A stretch of DNA of 64,000 nt from Streptomyces oryzae (lineage in GTDB: Bacteria > Actinomycetota > Actinomycetes > Streptomycetales > Streptomycetaceae). The DNA lies in the NCBI RefSeq assembly GCF_017676365.1, contig NZ_JADKMA010000004.1, forward strand, positions 31,516 through 95,515, in the 5' to 3' direction. Shown here piece after piece: positions 16,926 through 25,443 of this stretch (positions within the stretch are counted from its first letter, which is position 1; each line of letters starts with the position of its first letter). The position numbers were made by a program, and so were the translations under genes. The notes under the pieces were generated by a model. That model did no database searches. It was given only the letters and a program-made list of their open reading frames with translations, and was not told the origin of the DNA.

Positions 16926-17291
16926 TCAGCTGCCTTCTGAGGTGAGGGCTCGGAGAGCAGTTGACGGGAGACCGGGTGGGAGGTGAGCAGGATCGGCGAT
17001 GGCCAGGCCCACCATGTGCCCGATCAGCTTGTCGCACTCCGCCGCCCGTACCGCTCGCCACTTGCCCGGTGGGTCTGAGCTGACCCTCATGCTCCGGTCC
17101 CTGTCGCCGGAAGGTCACGGGAATCGGTGGCCGCCCCGTACGGCCGCCGGTGCACGACGGCCTCCTCGACCTATCAGGAGCTTCGTTCCCAGTTCAACGA
17201 ATCAGGGTTCTGGACGAGCAGGAGTGGCTGGACGGCTCGTGTTCCAGGTCGCCTTTGTCCACTCGATTGTGTTGCCATCGCCTGAGACATG
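16926..17291. other. Non-coding gap
   Basis: 366 bp between the PLD-fold gene and the converging small membrane-protein gene. An imperfect hairpin (GTCAGCTGC with GCAGTTGAC, long loop) lies directly after the PLD stop and may terminate it. Nothing else recognised. Confidence 0.4.
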
Positions 17292-17768
17292 TCATCGTCG
17301 CAGTCGCGGACGTCCCCCCTCCAGCGCGTCGCGTGCCGCCTCCATGAAGGCGTAGCGCCGCTCCCGCTTTGCGGGTGACCGCCCGCTCTGTGGGGAGGTG
17401 CTTCGCATATGGCTGTGCAGCACGTCGGTGTAGTCATGGGCGGCCTGGGCTGTCTCATGCGAGCACACCAGCTCGACGGCTTTCTTCGCCAGCCATAGGT
17501 CGTGCAGCTTCTCGTCATCGGGGTCTTCGGGCGCCGGTAGACCGCGGTCTCTGCGGTCCAATGTCAACTCAGCGCTCTGCGCGGCGGCGAGGAAGCCCAG
17601 GATGGCCTCCTTGCGCTCAGCGCGCTCCGCGTCCGCGCGCTGTTGCTGATCACGCCGTATCTCGACCCGGGCCGCCAGGTGCTGTCCCAGGAGGGTGCCT
17701 GCGGTGCCGAGGAGGACGCCGACCAGGGCAAGAACTGTGCTTCCAGTGACTCCGTTCACGTCGTACAT
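17292..17768 (-). CDS. Small membrane-anchored hypothetical protein
   Basis: 158 residues if started at ATG 17768; a GTG four codons in, better spaced from AGCAGG, is an alternative. One N-terminal membrane helix (STVLALVGVLLGTAGTLLG) is followed by a charged coiled-coil-like stretch (EIRRDQQQRADAERAERKEAILGF), then a soluble helical part. This architecture is common among uncharacterised Actinobacteria proteins; function unknown. It converges with the PLD-fold gene and does not look part of that operon. Confidence 0.6.
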   Translation of the reverse strand: MYDVNGVTGSTVLALVGVLLGTAGTLLGQHLAARVEIRRDQQQRADAERAERKEAILGFLAAAQSAELTLDRRDRGLPAPEDPDDEKLHDLWLAKKAVELVCSHETAQAAHDYTDVLHSHMRSTSPQSGRSPAKRERRYAFMEAARDALEGGRPRLRR

Positions 17769-18239
17769 CCTGCTGGACGGGTGGCGTGTGAGTGACGGCA
17801 AATCCAGCCCGGTGCATGGGGCTTCGTGCACGTGACGGGTGACGGGTCTCGGTGCCGAGGAGTGTGAACGGTGGGCTGGCAGTGGTGTGGATGGGGCGGG
17901 GTCGCCACCCTCAGCCACAGCCAGTTCGGCCCACGAGGTGCCTTGACCTCGCAGCGAGAGTTATGGCTGTTCAGGCGGGTGACGACGAGGGGGCGTCACC
18001 CGTTCGGTGGGACTGAGTTCCGCTCTTGTGCTGCTCGACGGTGTCGTCGTCGGGACCCGATTGGCGATTCACTTGGAGTGCCCGATGCCGTCTCTGCCCC
18101 TCGCTGTCTGTCTACCGATCTCATTCGTCGTACTCGGAAGCACGCCGTTTGCGTGCGTGCCGGTGCGGACCTGTCTGGAGCCCGAGCCCGGGCGGTATCG
18201 GCGCGGTGGCGGTCGCCATGTGGCCCGTTGGAGTGCACG
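17769..18239. other. Non-coding gap with divergent promoters
   Basis: 471 bp between the leftward membrane-protein gene and the rightward HATPase gene. Open frames cross it but none has both a ribosome site and recognisable protein features. Promoters for both genes are expected here; none is clear by eye. Confidence 0.35.
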
Positions 18240-18713
18240 GTGAGTGCCCCGGCCCGCGCGGGACGTGGCGCTGTGGTCTATCGCTGGACCAAGGAGACGC
18301 GGCTGCCTACCGCAGGAGCCCGTCTCGCGCTGGGCGAAGCACTCGCTCGCCTCGGCGTTGAAGAAGAGGCGCGAGACGATGCGCAGCTGGCACTGTCGGA
18401 ACTGGTGGCGAACGCGACCGAGCATGCCTATGGTCCGTACGAGGTGCGATTGCAGCGCATTCTGGCCGAGTGGGTCTGTGAGGTCGAGGATGGTGATCCT
18501 CGGTTGCCCCAGCTTCCTCGATTCCCGCCCGGTCCTCTCTTTCCACCAGATGAGGAGAGCCGGGGCGGTGCGCTGGGCTCGTTGCTGAGCTTGCTGGAAG
18601 AGCGGGGTCGAGGGCTGCAGGTGGTGCACCAGCTGACTGGCGGTAACTGGGGATTTTGCCGGACGGGGGATACGAAGGTTGCCTGGTTCGTGGTCGGCGC
18701 TGTTGCTCCTTGA
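18240..18713 (+). CDS. HATPase_c_2 anti-sigma-factor-like ATP-binding protein
   Basis: 157 residues from GTG 18240, preceded by GGAG at a good distance. The N-box is LSELVANATEHA (E54, N58) and a later GRGLQVV is the G-box-like glycine segment, the GHKL arrangement of RsbW/SpoIIAB-type kinases. Streptomyces have dozens of these single-domain proteins, usually controlling a sigma factor or acting with anti-anti-sigma partners. Neither is adjacent here, so the target is unknown. A family with degenerate kinase activity is possible. Confidence 0.8.
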   Translation: MSAPARAGRGAVVYRWTKETRLPTAGARLALGEALARLGVEEEARDDAQLALSELVANATEHAYGPYEVRLQRILAEWVCEVEDGDPRLPQLPRFPPGPLFPPDEESRGGALGSLLSLLEERGRGLQVVHQLTGGNWGFCRTGDTKVAWFVVGAVAP

Positions 18714-19401
18714 ACCGCCCAGTGTGGTGACCAACGCTGTCCCGCACCGTGGGGTACGGGCAGTCGCCCACGATCCACCGCCGTGTGCTGTTGCCCGATG
18801 GCTGCGGACATATTTATAGGGGGCGGGCGGGGCCCTCGTGATGGCTGCGAGTCACTCGGGATGTGACCTGGCACGGCGCCGGGGACTGGGGGTGATGCCG
18901 GGGGGGCCGGGAGCGACTCGTGGAGATGCTCGTGGACGAAGCTCAAGCCGAGTCGTTGTGACCGGCTGACGGTCACGATCCGCTGCTTCGGTGCCGCTGG
19001 CGTGCCGAGCGTCGAGATGGGGGTCATATCGGGGGTCGATTCGGGCGTCGTCCTTGGAAACGACGCCCCGGGTCGCCCCGTTCGCGCAGGTCAGGGGCAC
19101 AACGAGCCACCCCTGAGCGAGCCCGACTGTATATCGGTGCAGGCAAGCATCCCGATCTTCGGGTACGGCGGGCGGGGCTCGCTGCGTGTCATGACGACCG
19201 ATGCTCCGCTGTTTGGTACGTCATCCGTTCCGTGCTGCCTACCCGGCTGCGTAGCCCTCGCCCTTTCTCGGTTCTCGGCGGGCACTCGACCGCGCCCCAC
19301 GCACGGCCGTGCAGGGGTCTCCGGGCCTGGTGCGCTGCTGGAGGAGGCGTGCGGGTGTGTCGCCGCTGAGGGGCGACACACCCGCGCACTGTGCCGCGTC
19401 G
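18714..19401. other. Long non-coding gap
   Basis: 688 bp without a credible gene between converging units. It contains an AT-rich patch (ACATATTTATAGG near 18809), a 9-bp hairpin (19043-19051 with 19060-19068, loop 8 nt) and the strong terminator at 19351-19385. The rest is unassigned. Confidence 0.4.
19351..19385 (-). terminator. Strong terminator hairpin of the two-HTH gene
   Basis: A perfect 14-bp stem (19351-19364 with 19372-19385) and a 7-nt loop (GCTGAGG), 17 bp beyond the stop of the leftward gene ending at 19402. Confidence 0.8.
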
Positions 19402-20385
19402 TCAGTTCCTTGCCGTGGCCACAGATGCCTCCTGTTCCGGTACGTACTGGTAGCGCCGGGGCTGGTCGGTGACCTGTCGGACGGTGCTCCGCTTGGCCAG
19501 CGTGACGAGGCTGTTCGCGATAGCGCCGGAACTGCGCTCGATACTGCGGCTGATGGCGGTCGCGGTGAACGCTTCGTCAGGGTGAGCAGCCATGAAGTTG
19601 AGGACCATCTCACCCAGCACTCCCGGGCGCAGCCTGCCGCTGTCGGTAACGGTGGCAGACGGCCGCACGTGCCCGCAGGTGGGGCAGGCGTGCCCATGGG
19701 CGGGCACGCTGCTGCCCCGCCCTGTCTGCGCGTGTGACGCGCTGTCGGCTGATACCGGTACACCGGACGGTGTGACCGTCGCGGACAGCTCCGCAGGCCC
19801 CGGGTCCGGCGTGGGGGCCGTAGCTGCACCTGGCTGCGCACCCGGCGCCGGGTGCGGGTGAGGGTGCGCGAGGGCGTCGGGGCTTTCCTCGGACGTAGGC
19901 GCTTCGGCACCTGGCTCCTGCGTGTGCGTGGGTTGCTTGTCCGGGTGAGCTGGAGGCTCGGCAGGGGTGTGGGCTACCTCGGGAGCGGCCGGGTGCGGTG
20001 CCGTCGTCTCCGCCTCGTCCCTTTGACGGTCGGTCCCGGAGACCTCGGATGAGGCATCCGCCATGGCTTCGGATTCCGTGTTGGGGAGCGGGTGCTCCTG
20101 GCCCGGGGTGGCATTCGGGTGCGGGCGCCATCGGTCCGGTGCAGCTTTGCCGGTGGTGGTGGCGCCGTTCTCGCGTACGGCCATGCCTTGGCTCTCCAGT
20201 GTGGCGAGGGCCTTGCCGGCGGTGGAGCGGCCGATCCCGGCGACGAGGGCAAGGTCGGCGGCGCTGGAGCCGGGCTGGTCGGTGAGGGCCTGGAAGATGC
20301 GGGCGCGAGCGCCGGTCAGCTCGCCTGCTCCGGTGACAGGGCGATGCCGCTGGGTGCGGGTGGTCTTCTTGGTGCTGTTGATCAC
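19402..20385 (-). CDS. Two-domain winged-helix protein with long disordered linker
   Basis: 327 residues from GTG 20385 (GAGG upstream). The N-terminal part (about 20-80) is a MarR/TrmB-like winged helix: ARIFQALTDQPGSSAADLAL then GIGRSTAGKALATLESQGMAV. A linker of about 150 residues rich in Pro, Ala, His and Thr follows, then a CPTCGH knuckle. The C-terminal winged helix (PGVLGEMVLNFMAAHPDE, ATAISRSIERSSGAIANSLVTL) is related but not identical. Proteins like this are frequent in Streptomyces mobile or accessory regions; I know no assigned function. The double HTH suggests bridging two DNA sites. Confidence 0.7.
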   Translation of the reverse strand: MINSTKKTTRTQRHRPVTGAGELTGARARIFQALTDQPGSSAADLALVAGIGRSTAGKALATLESQGMAVRENGATTTGKAAPDRWRPHPNATPGQEHPLPNTESEAMADASSEVSGTDRQRDEAETTAPHPAAPEVAHTPAEPPAHPDKQPTHTQEPGAEAPTSEESPDALAHPHPHPAPGAQPGAATAPTPDPGPAELSATVTPSGVPVSADSASHAQTGRGSSVPAHGHACPTCGHVRPSATVTDSGRLRPGVLGEMVLNFMAAHPDEAFTATAISRSIERSSGAIANSLVTLAKRSTVRQVTDQPRRYQYVPEQEASVATARN

Positions 20386-20801
20386 GAGGGGAACCTCAAT
20401 CGCGGTCGGCAGCGGTTGGTTGGGTCCCCGGCCGGGGTGCGGCCCCAGGCACACGGTCGGGTGCGTGCCTGGCCGCAGGCGGTGCGAGCCGCGTGCGCTG
20501 CGCGGTGGTGCTCGCTTCGCCGACGACCATGGACGCTCGATACCCGGCCCCAGTCAAGCGTGATCAGACCAGGTGAGAAGAGAGCTGCAAGAACCGGACG
20601 GGTGCAGTGAGGGAATGCGGGAGCACCGTGTGGGTGCCCGGGGTGCGGTGACGGGGCAGGTGCGGTGACGAGACACAGCTCTGGTGGGCGAGCGGGCGAC
20701 CACAGAGTCCCCGCTTGCGGCCAGGTGGATTTTCCACCCATCGGTAGTCGTTTGCAGGCTCGTTCGCGGTTCGATGGCGGCAACCCGGGGAGCAAGTCAG
20801 C
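20386..20801. other. Divergent intergenic region
   Basis: 416 bp between the leftward two-HTH gene and the rightward pRiA4b-like gene. No repeats or protein-like frames stand out. It should hold both promoters. Confidence 0.35.
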
Positions 20802-21347
20802 GTGTCACGGTCGTGGTTGTCCATCCGCGTCGATTTGGTCTCCGGGCACGGTGCGGACCTGTGGCCGCGACCCGGCCGGATTCTTGCTGCGGCACGGACC
20901 CATTCCTTCGCTCAGCTCGCCCAAGCCATCGATCTGGCTTTCGGGCGCTGGGATCTGGCTCACCTGCACAAGTTCACGCTGACCGACCAGACGTGCGTGA
21001 ACCCGCTGGAGTGGTGGGATGGCGAAGCCCCGGAGGGCACTCTGGATGGCCACTCCACCAGGCTCAGCAGGCTGAAAGCCGGCGAGCAGTTCGCCTACGT
21101 CTTCGACTTGGGGGACAACTGGGAGCACCTGTGCACAGTGGGCGAGAGGCGCGTTGATCCGCTGGAGGAGTTCGGCGAGACGCCCTCCCGGCCGGAGCCC
21201 TACTGGGGCTGGGGGACTCTGCAGGACCAATACGGCCGCCGATGGGATGGTGACGAAGGGGAGTCACGCATGCCCAAGCGGCCTCCCCGAGGGCTTGGCG
21301 ATCTCCCGCCGATCCTTCCCCTGTGGGGCGAACGACGGCGCGGCTGA
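20802..21347 (+). CDS. pRiA4b ORF-3-like protein
   Basis: 181 residues from GTG 20802. The stretch EQFAYVFDLGDNWEHLCTV is the hallmark of the plasmid pRiA4b ORF-3 family (a 'Y-x-Y-D-F-G-D-x-W-x-H' signature), often carried as a passenger in IS1096-type and other mobile elements. Enzymatic role unknown. The N-terminal FAQLAQAIDLAFGRWDLAHLHKF matches the start of the family domain. The C-terminus (PRGLGDLPPILPL) is a short tail. It fits the mobile context next to the recombinase. Confidence 0.75.
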   Translation: MSRSWLSIRVDLVSGHGADLWPRPGRILAAARTHSFAQLAQAIDLAFGRWDLAHLHKFTLTDQTCVNPLEWWDGEAPEGTLDGHSTRLSRLKAGEQFAYVFDLGDNWEHLCTVGERRVDPLEEFGETPSRPEPYWGWGTLQDQYGRRWDGDEGESRMPKRPPRGLGDLPPILPLWGERRRG

Positions 21348-21423
21348 CGCCCGCTTCCGCCGGGTGGTTGCTGCTGACCGCCTGGAGCGTGCCCAGGACA
21401 GTGCTGGGTCTCTGGCCCCCGGG

Positions 21424-21464
21424 TGGCTCGCTACTGGCTCGCAGGTGGCTCGCCACTGGCTCGC
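21424..21464. repeat. Four TGGCTCGC direct repeats with 11-bp period
   Basis: TGGCTCGC starts at 21424, 21435, 21446 and 21457, exactly one helical turn apart, with 3-bp spacers TAC, AGG and CAC. The array lies upstream of the small ORF and serine recombinase genes. It resembles an iteron-style binding array. Confidence 0.8.
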
Positions 21465-21553
21465 CCCTACCTTTACCTGCACGGATCACTGCTCGGCATA
21501 TGCACCCCCACGATGGGCACTGCACAGCAGAATCGTCCGGACCAGTGTGATTT

Positions 21554-21961
21554 ATGGCAACTCGGCACGCCGGGCCTTCTATATCTTGCGTGAGTCCGCG
21601 AACTGATTGCCACCCGCTGAGCGATGCTCGCCCAGGCACTACTCCCTCCCAACGGTCAGCGTCCGCTCCTCCGACGACGCCGACGTCTCCCCGGCCGGCG
21701 AGCAGTGCGAGCGACGGCGGCGCTGCTGGACCGGACGGGTGGCGCAAGACCAAGCGCTCTGCCTGCTCAGAGACACCGCCGAGCCGTTTGCAGGTTTTGT
21801 TCGCCACCCCTGAGCCGGGACTCAATCGGGAAGCTGCCGCCGTTCTGCTGCGCATTCTCAAGCAGTGCGCAGAGCGCAATGGCGCTCCGACGAGCATCGA
21901 GCTACGACTGGACGACCCCGCGAATCACCAGCAGAAGGAGCATGTGAGTGAGCGAAACTGA
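21554..21961 (+). CDS. Small protein encoded upstream of the recombinase (start uncertain)
   Basis: The C-terminal 50 residues (TPEPGLNREAAAVLLRILKQC, then SIELRLDD) look protein-like and overlap the recombinase start by 14 bp, so a coupled small gene is likely. The first about 80 residues up to ATG 21554 are Ser/Pro-rich and unconvincing; the true start may lie near 21780. By position it could be an excisionase-type or regulatory partner, but no motif proves it. Confidence 0.4.
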   Translation: MATRHAGPSISCVSPRTDCHPLSDARPGTTPSQRSASAPPTTPTSPRPASSASDGGAAGPDGWRKTKRSACSETPPSRLQVLFATPEPGLNREAAAVLLRILKQCAERNGAPTSIELRLDDPANHQQKEHVSERN

Positions 21962-23720
21962 TCTCCCGCTTCCCTGGCTTCACCAGTCGGAGAAGTTGAC
22001 CTCCCAGACCACCGCGACGCCCCGCCTCCCTCTCCGGTTCGCCTTCTACGGACGCGTGTCCACCGAGGACCAGCAAGAGCCCGAGGCTTCCCGGCTCTGG
22101 CAGCGCGGACGAGCCGAAGCGCTCATCGGGCCGACCGGCGGCACCATCGTCGCCGACTACTTCGACATCGGACAGACCCGCGCCCTGCCATGGAAGCGGC
22201 GCCCGGACGCTCGGGCGCTCCTGGCCGCACTTGCCGACCGCAATCGCGGCTTCGACGCCGTGGTCATCGGCGAGCCGCAGCGGGCCTTCTACGGCAACCA
22301 GTTCGGCGACACCTTCCCGCTCTTCGTGCACTACGAGGTCCCCTTGTGGGTGCCCGAGGTCGGTGGCGCCATCGACGCCAACAACGAAGCCCACGACCTG
22401 ATCCTGTCCGTCTTCGGCGGCATGTCCAAGGGCGAACGCAACCGGCTGCGCCTGCGCACCCACACCGCGATGGCATCGCAGACCCTCACCGAGGGGCGCT
22501 ACCTGGGTGGGCGCCCGCCCTACGGGTACCGCCTGTGCGATCTGGGCCCGCACCCCAACCCGGGCAGGGCCGCCGACGGCAAACGGCTCCGCGGCCTCGA
22601 ACCAGACCCGGAGACGGCGCCCGTGGTCGTCCGCATCTTCACCGAGTTTCTGCGTGGCTACGGAACCTTCGCGATCGCGGAGGGGCTCACCCGTGACGGC
22701 ATCCCCAGTCCGTCCGCCCACGACCCCCGTCGCAACCCTCACCGCGACACCCGAGCCTGGGCCAAGAACGCCGTACGCGCCATCCTGGGCAACCCCCGCT
22801 ACACCGGCCGCCAGGTCTGGAACCGTCAGAAGAAGCACGAGACGCTGCTCGACATCACCGACGTCAGCCTGGGCTACACCACCAAGATGCGCTGGAACAC
22901 CCAGGACAAGTGGATCATCTCCAAGGAGATCGTCCACACCCCCCTCATCGACGACGAGACCTTCACCCGCACGCAGGATGTCCTACGGACCCGGGTCCGC
23001 TCCGGCCCGGCACCCGGGGTCAAACGCACTCGGAACACGTACCTTCTGCGCGGTGCTCTGCAATGCGGCGTCTGCGGTCGCACCATGCAGGGGCACTGGT
23101 CCCATCACCAGGCGTACTACCGCTGCCGCTTCCCCGAGCAGTACGCGCTCGCCAACCGCATCACGCACCCCCGCAACGTCTACCTACGGGAAGCGTGGCT
23201 GATCCGGCCGCTCGACGACTGGCTCGCGAAAGTCTTTTCGCCGCACCGCCTGGACGAGACGGTTGATCTCATGGCTGCCGCCGCCCAAGAAGATCCAGGA
23301 CCGGCCCGCACCACCAACACCGCTCAGCAGAAGATCGCCGACTGCGACACCAAGCTCGCCGCCCACCGAGCCGCGCTCGAAGCAGGCGCCGACCCCGCGC
23401 TGGTCACTCAATGGATCGCCGAAACCCAAGCCCGCCGCGAACAGGCCGAATCCGAGCTCCGAGCCACCACGCCGCAGCCACAGCCACAGCCCGGCACACC
23501 GCTGTCGCGGGATGAGATCGCCGCACTCCTCCGAGCAGCCGGGAACCTCACCACGGCCATCCACCAGGCCGACCCCACCGACAAGGCCGAGCTCTACAAA
23601 AAGCTGGGCATCCGTCTGCGCTATGACCCCGCGCAGCAAAAAGTCCTGGTCGAGAGCCATCTCGACCAGGACCTGGGCGGTTCCCGTGGGGTACCAGTAC
23701 GTGTCGGGAGGGGGACTTGA
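21948..23720 (+). CDS. Large serine recombinase / integrase
   Basis: 590 residues. The resolvase domain begins RFAFYGRVSTEDQ with catalytic Ser38, followed by the SKGERNRLRLRT helix E region and a recombinase domain (GGRPPYGYRL, GIPSPSA, NPRYTGRQVWNR). A zinc ribbon follows, LQCGVCGRTM...YYRC around residues 371-395, then a coiled-coil C-terminus. This is the full large-serine-integrase layout used by phages and integrative elements. The gene's last codons run 19 bp into the 3' end of the oppositely oriented tRNA-Leu gene, so the element's end and the integrase end coincide. It is preceded by a small overlapping ORF. Likely the integrase of this island or of its last resident element. Confidence 0.9.
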   Translation: MSETDLPLPWLHQSEKLTSQTTATPRLPLRFAFYGRVSTEDQQEPEASRLWQRGRAEALIGPTGGTIVADYFDIGQTRALPWKRRPDARALLAALADRNRGFDAVVIGEPQRAFYGNQFGDTFPLFVHYEVPLWVPEVGGAIDANNEAHDLILSVFGGMSKGERNRLRLRTHTAMASQTLTEGRYLGGRPPYGYRLCDLGPHPNPGRAADGKRLRGLEPDPETAPVVVRIFTEFLRGYGTFAIAEGLTRDGIPSPSAHDPRRNPHRDTRAWAKNAVRAILGNPRYTGRQVWNRQKKHETLLDITDVSLGYTTKMRWNTQDKWIISKEIVHTPLIDDETFTRTQDVLRTRVRSGPAPGVKRTRNTYLLRGALQCGVCGRTMQGHWSHHQAYYRCRFPEQYALANRITHPRNVYLREAWLIRPLDDWLAKVFSPHRLDETVDLMAAAAQEDPGPARTTNTAQQKIADCDTKLAAHRAALEAGADPALVTQWIAETQARREQAESELRATTPQPQPQPGTPLSRDEIAALLRAAGNLTTAIHQADPTDKAELYKKLGIRLRYDPAQQKVLVESHLDQDLGGSRGVPVRVGRGT

Positions 23721-23786
23721 ACCCCCACGCCCTGTAAAGGGCACTAGCACCTCAAGCTAGCGCGTCTGCCATTCCGCCACCCCGAC
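23702..23786 (-). tRNA. tRNA-Leu (anticodon GAG)
   Basis: Read on the minus strand, the 85-nt molecule folds fully. The acceptor GTCGGGG pairs with TCCCGAC. The anticodon arm CTAGC-TTGAGGT-GCTAG carries GAG in the loop. A long variable arm follows, typical of class II tRNA-Leu, and the T-arm is GGGGG-TTCAAGT-CCCCC. CCA is not encoded. Its 3' end overlaps the last 19 bp of the serine recombinase gene, marking it as the probable integration target. Confidence 0.93.
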
Positions 23787-23925
23787 CGGGTGTGCCGCGT
23801 GGCCGGTGGGTGGCCTTGCGACGGGTTAAACCTTAGCACCCGATGAAGGCTGCGATCACCCGGCTCTTGGGGTGCCGGGGTGTGGGCGGGAGGATGGGGG
23901 CCTACCTGCGAGAAGAGGAGGCAGC

Positions 23926-25257
23926 GTGAGTGCCGACAGTGCCGCGACCGCGAGTGCCGCTAGCGCCGAGAGCGAGGTCGTCGATCTCTGCCGCGAACTG
24001 ATCCGGATCGACACCAGCAATTACGGCAACAACGAGGGCCCAGGGGAGCGGGCGGCGGCGGAGTACGTCGCCGAGAAGCTGGCCGAGGTCGGGCTGGAGC
24101 CGCAGATCTTCGAGTCCAGTCCGGGTCGGGCCTCGACCGTGGCGCGGATCACGGGTGAGGACCCTTCGCGCCCTGCCCTGCTCATTCACGGACACACCGA
24201 CGTGGTGCCGGCCAACGCCGACGACTGGACGCATCACCCGTTCTCCGGGGAGATCGCCGACGGCTGCGTATGGGGACGCGGCGCCGTCGACATGAAGGAC
24301 ATGGACGCGATGACGCTGGCCGTCGTACGCGACCGGATGCGCAGCGGGCGGAAGCCGCCCCGCGACATCGTGCTGGCCTTCCTCGCCGACGAGGAGGCGG
24401 GCGGTGTCTACGGGGCCCGGCATCTGGTCGACAACCATGCCGATCTCTTCGAGGGGGTCACCGAGGCCATCGGCGAGGTCGGCGGGTTCTCCTTCACGGT
24501 CAACGAGGACCTGCGGCTGTATCTCGTCGAGACGGCCCAGAAGGGCATGCACTGGATGCGCCTGACGGTCGACGGCACCGCAGGCCACGGGTCGATGACC
24601 AACAACGACAACGCGATCACCGAGCTGTGCGAGGCCGTCGGGCGGCTGGGCCGGCACAAGTTCCCGGTGCGGGTCACCAAGACCGTCCGCTCGTTCCTGG
24701 ACGAGCTCTCCGACGCGCTCGGGGTCGAGCTCGACCCGGAGGACATGGAGGAGACCCTCGCGCGGCTCGGCGGCATCGCGAAGATCATCGGCGCCACGCT
24801 CCAGAACACCGCCGCCCCCACCCAGCTCGGCGCCGGCTACAAGGTCAACGTCATCCCCGGACAGGCGACCGCGCACGTGGACGGGCGGTTCCTGCCGGGC
24901 TACGAGGAGGAGTTCCTGGCCGATCTGGACCGGCTGCTGGGGCCGCGGGTACGGCGGGAGGACGTGCACGCCGACAAGGCGCTGGAGACGACGTTCGACG
25001 GCGCGCTGGTGGAGGCCATGCAGACCTCGCTGCGCGCCGAGGACCCGGTCGCCCGGGCCGTGCCGTACATGCTCTCGGGCGGCACGGACGCCAAGTCGTT
25101 CGACGACCTGGGCATCCGCTGCTTCGGTTTCGCGCCGCTGAAGCTGCCGCCGGAGCTGGACTTCGCCGGGATGTTCCACGGGGTGGACGAGCGGGTTCCG
25201 GTCGACGGACTCCAGTTCGGGGTCCGGGTGCTGGACCGGTTCCTGGACCAGGCGTGA
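23926..25257 (+). CDS. M20-family metallopeptidase
   Basis: 443 residues from GTG 23926 with GAGGAGG-like purines upstream. Metal-site landmarks: HGHTDVVP (H88, D92), WGRGAVDMKD (bridging D122) and the catalytic DEEAGG (E156/E157). A lid/dimerisation domain (VDGTAGHGSMTNNDNAI) lies in the middle. Such enzymes hydrolyse peptides or N-acyl amino acids in the cytosol using two Zn ions; the substrate cannot be told here. First core gene right of the tRNA. Confidence 0.88.
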   Translation: MSADSAATASAASAESEVVDLCRELIRIDTSNYGNNEGPGERAAAEYVAEKLAEVGLEPQIFESSPGRASTVARITGEDPSRPALLIHGHTDVVPANADDWTHHPFSGEIADGCVWGRGAVDMKDMDAMTLAVVRDRMRSGRKPPRDIVLAFLADEEAGGVYGARHLVDNHADLFEGVTEAIGEVGGFSFTVNEDLRLYLVETAQKGMHWMRLTVDGTAGHGSMTNNDNAITELCEAVGRLGRHKFPVRVTKTVRSFLDELSDALGVELDPEDMEETLARLGGIAKIIGATLQNTAAPTQLGAGYKVNVIPGQATAHVDGRFLPGYEEEFLADLDRLLGPRVRREDVHADKALETTFDGALVEAMQTSLRAEDPVARAVPYMLSGGTDAKSFDDLGIRCFGFAPLKLPPELDFAGMFHGVDERVPVDGLQFGVRVLDRFLDQA

Positions 25258-25367
25258 CGCTGCCGGGTGGCGGCTCCGTCGTTCGCCGTTGACCGCTGCG
25301 GGGCGGTAATCGGGTAATCGGCCACCTGTACGGAGCTGACTGGGACGAGTGAATGATCTAGTCGGTT

Positions 25368-25395
25368 CGTAGCCTGATTCCTCCATCCTCGTTAC
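25368..25395 (+). promoter_or_regulatory. Candidate sigma-BldN promoter of chpH
   Basis: CGTAGC (25368-25373), a 16-bp spacer and CGTTAC (25390-25395) closely fit the sigma-BldN consensus I recall (CGTAAC-N16-CGTTGA). The site is about 48 bp upstream of the chpH start. Chaplin genes are known members of the sigma-BldN regulon. Confidence 0.6.
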
Positions 25396-25443
25396 AGGGA
25401 GTGCGGTCCCCGGCTGGGACCGTATTGCCAACAAGGAGGAATA

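Larger units (their letters stand above)
1..23786. mobile_element. Putative genomic island ending at tRNA-Leu(GAG); left end outside window
   Basis: Everything left of the tRNA-Leu gene is accessory in character: a DUF5753/DUF397 pair, restriction-like and PLD genes, an IS3 remnant, orphan regulators and a large serine recombinase abutting the tRNA. Everything right of it is conserved Streptomyces core. Coding is patchy, with several non-coding gaps of 0.4-0.7 kb, whereas the core is dense. I found no second copy of the tRNA 3' end inside the window, so the left boundary is unknown and may lie beyond base 1. Island status is an inference from gene content and the recombinase/tRNA junction. 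Confidence 0.6.

Noticed and set aside
16882..17118. Short leftward frame after the PLD-fold gene
   Set aside because: Low-complexity, no ribosome site, overlaps the PLD gene end; looks like a shadow frame.
1..23700. Second attachment-site copy (tRNA-Leu 3' end) within the window
   Set aside because: No stretch matching the tRNA T-arm and acceptor end was found; a similar GGGACTTGAAC at 59825 lies in the core and lacks the rest of the sequence.
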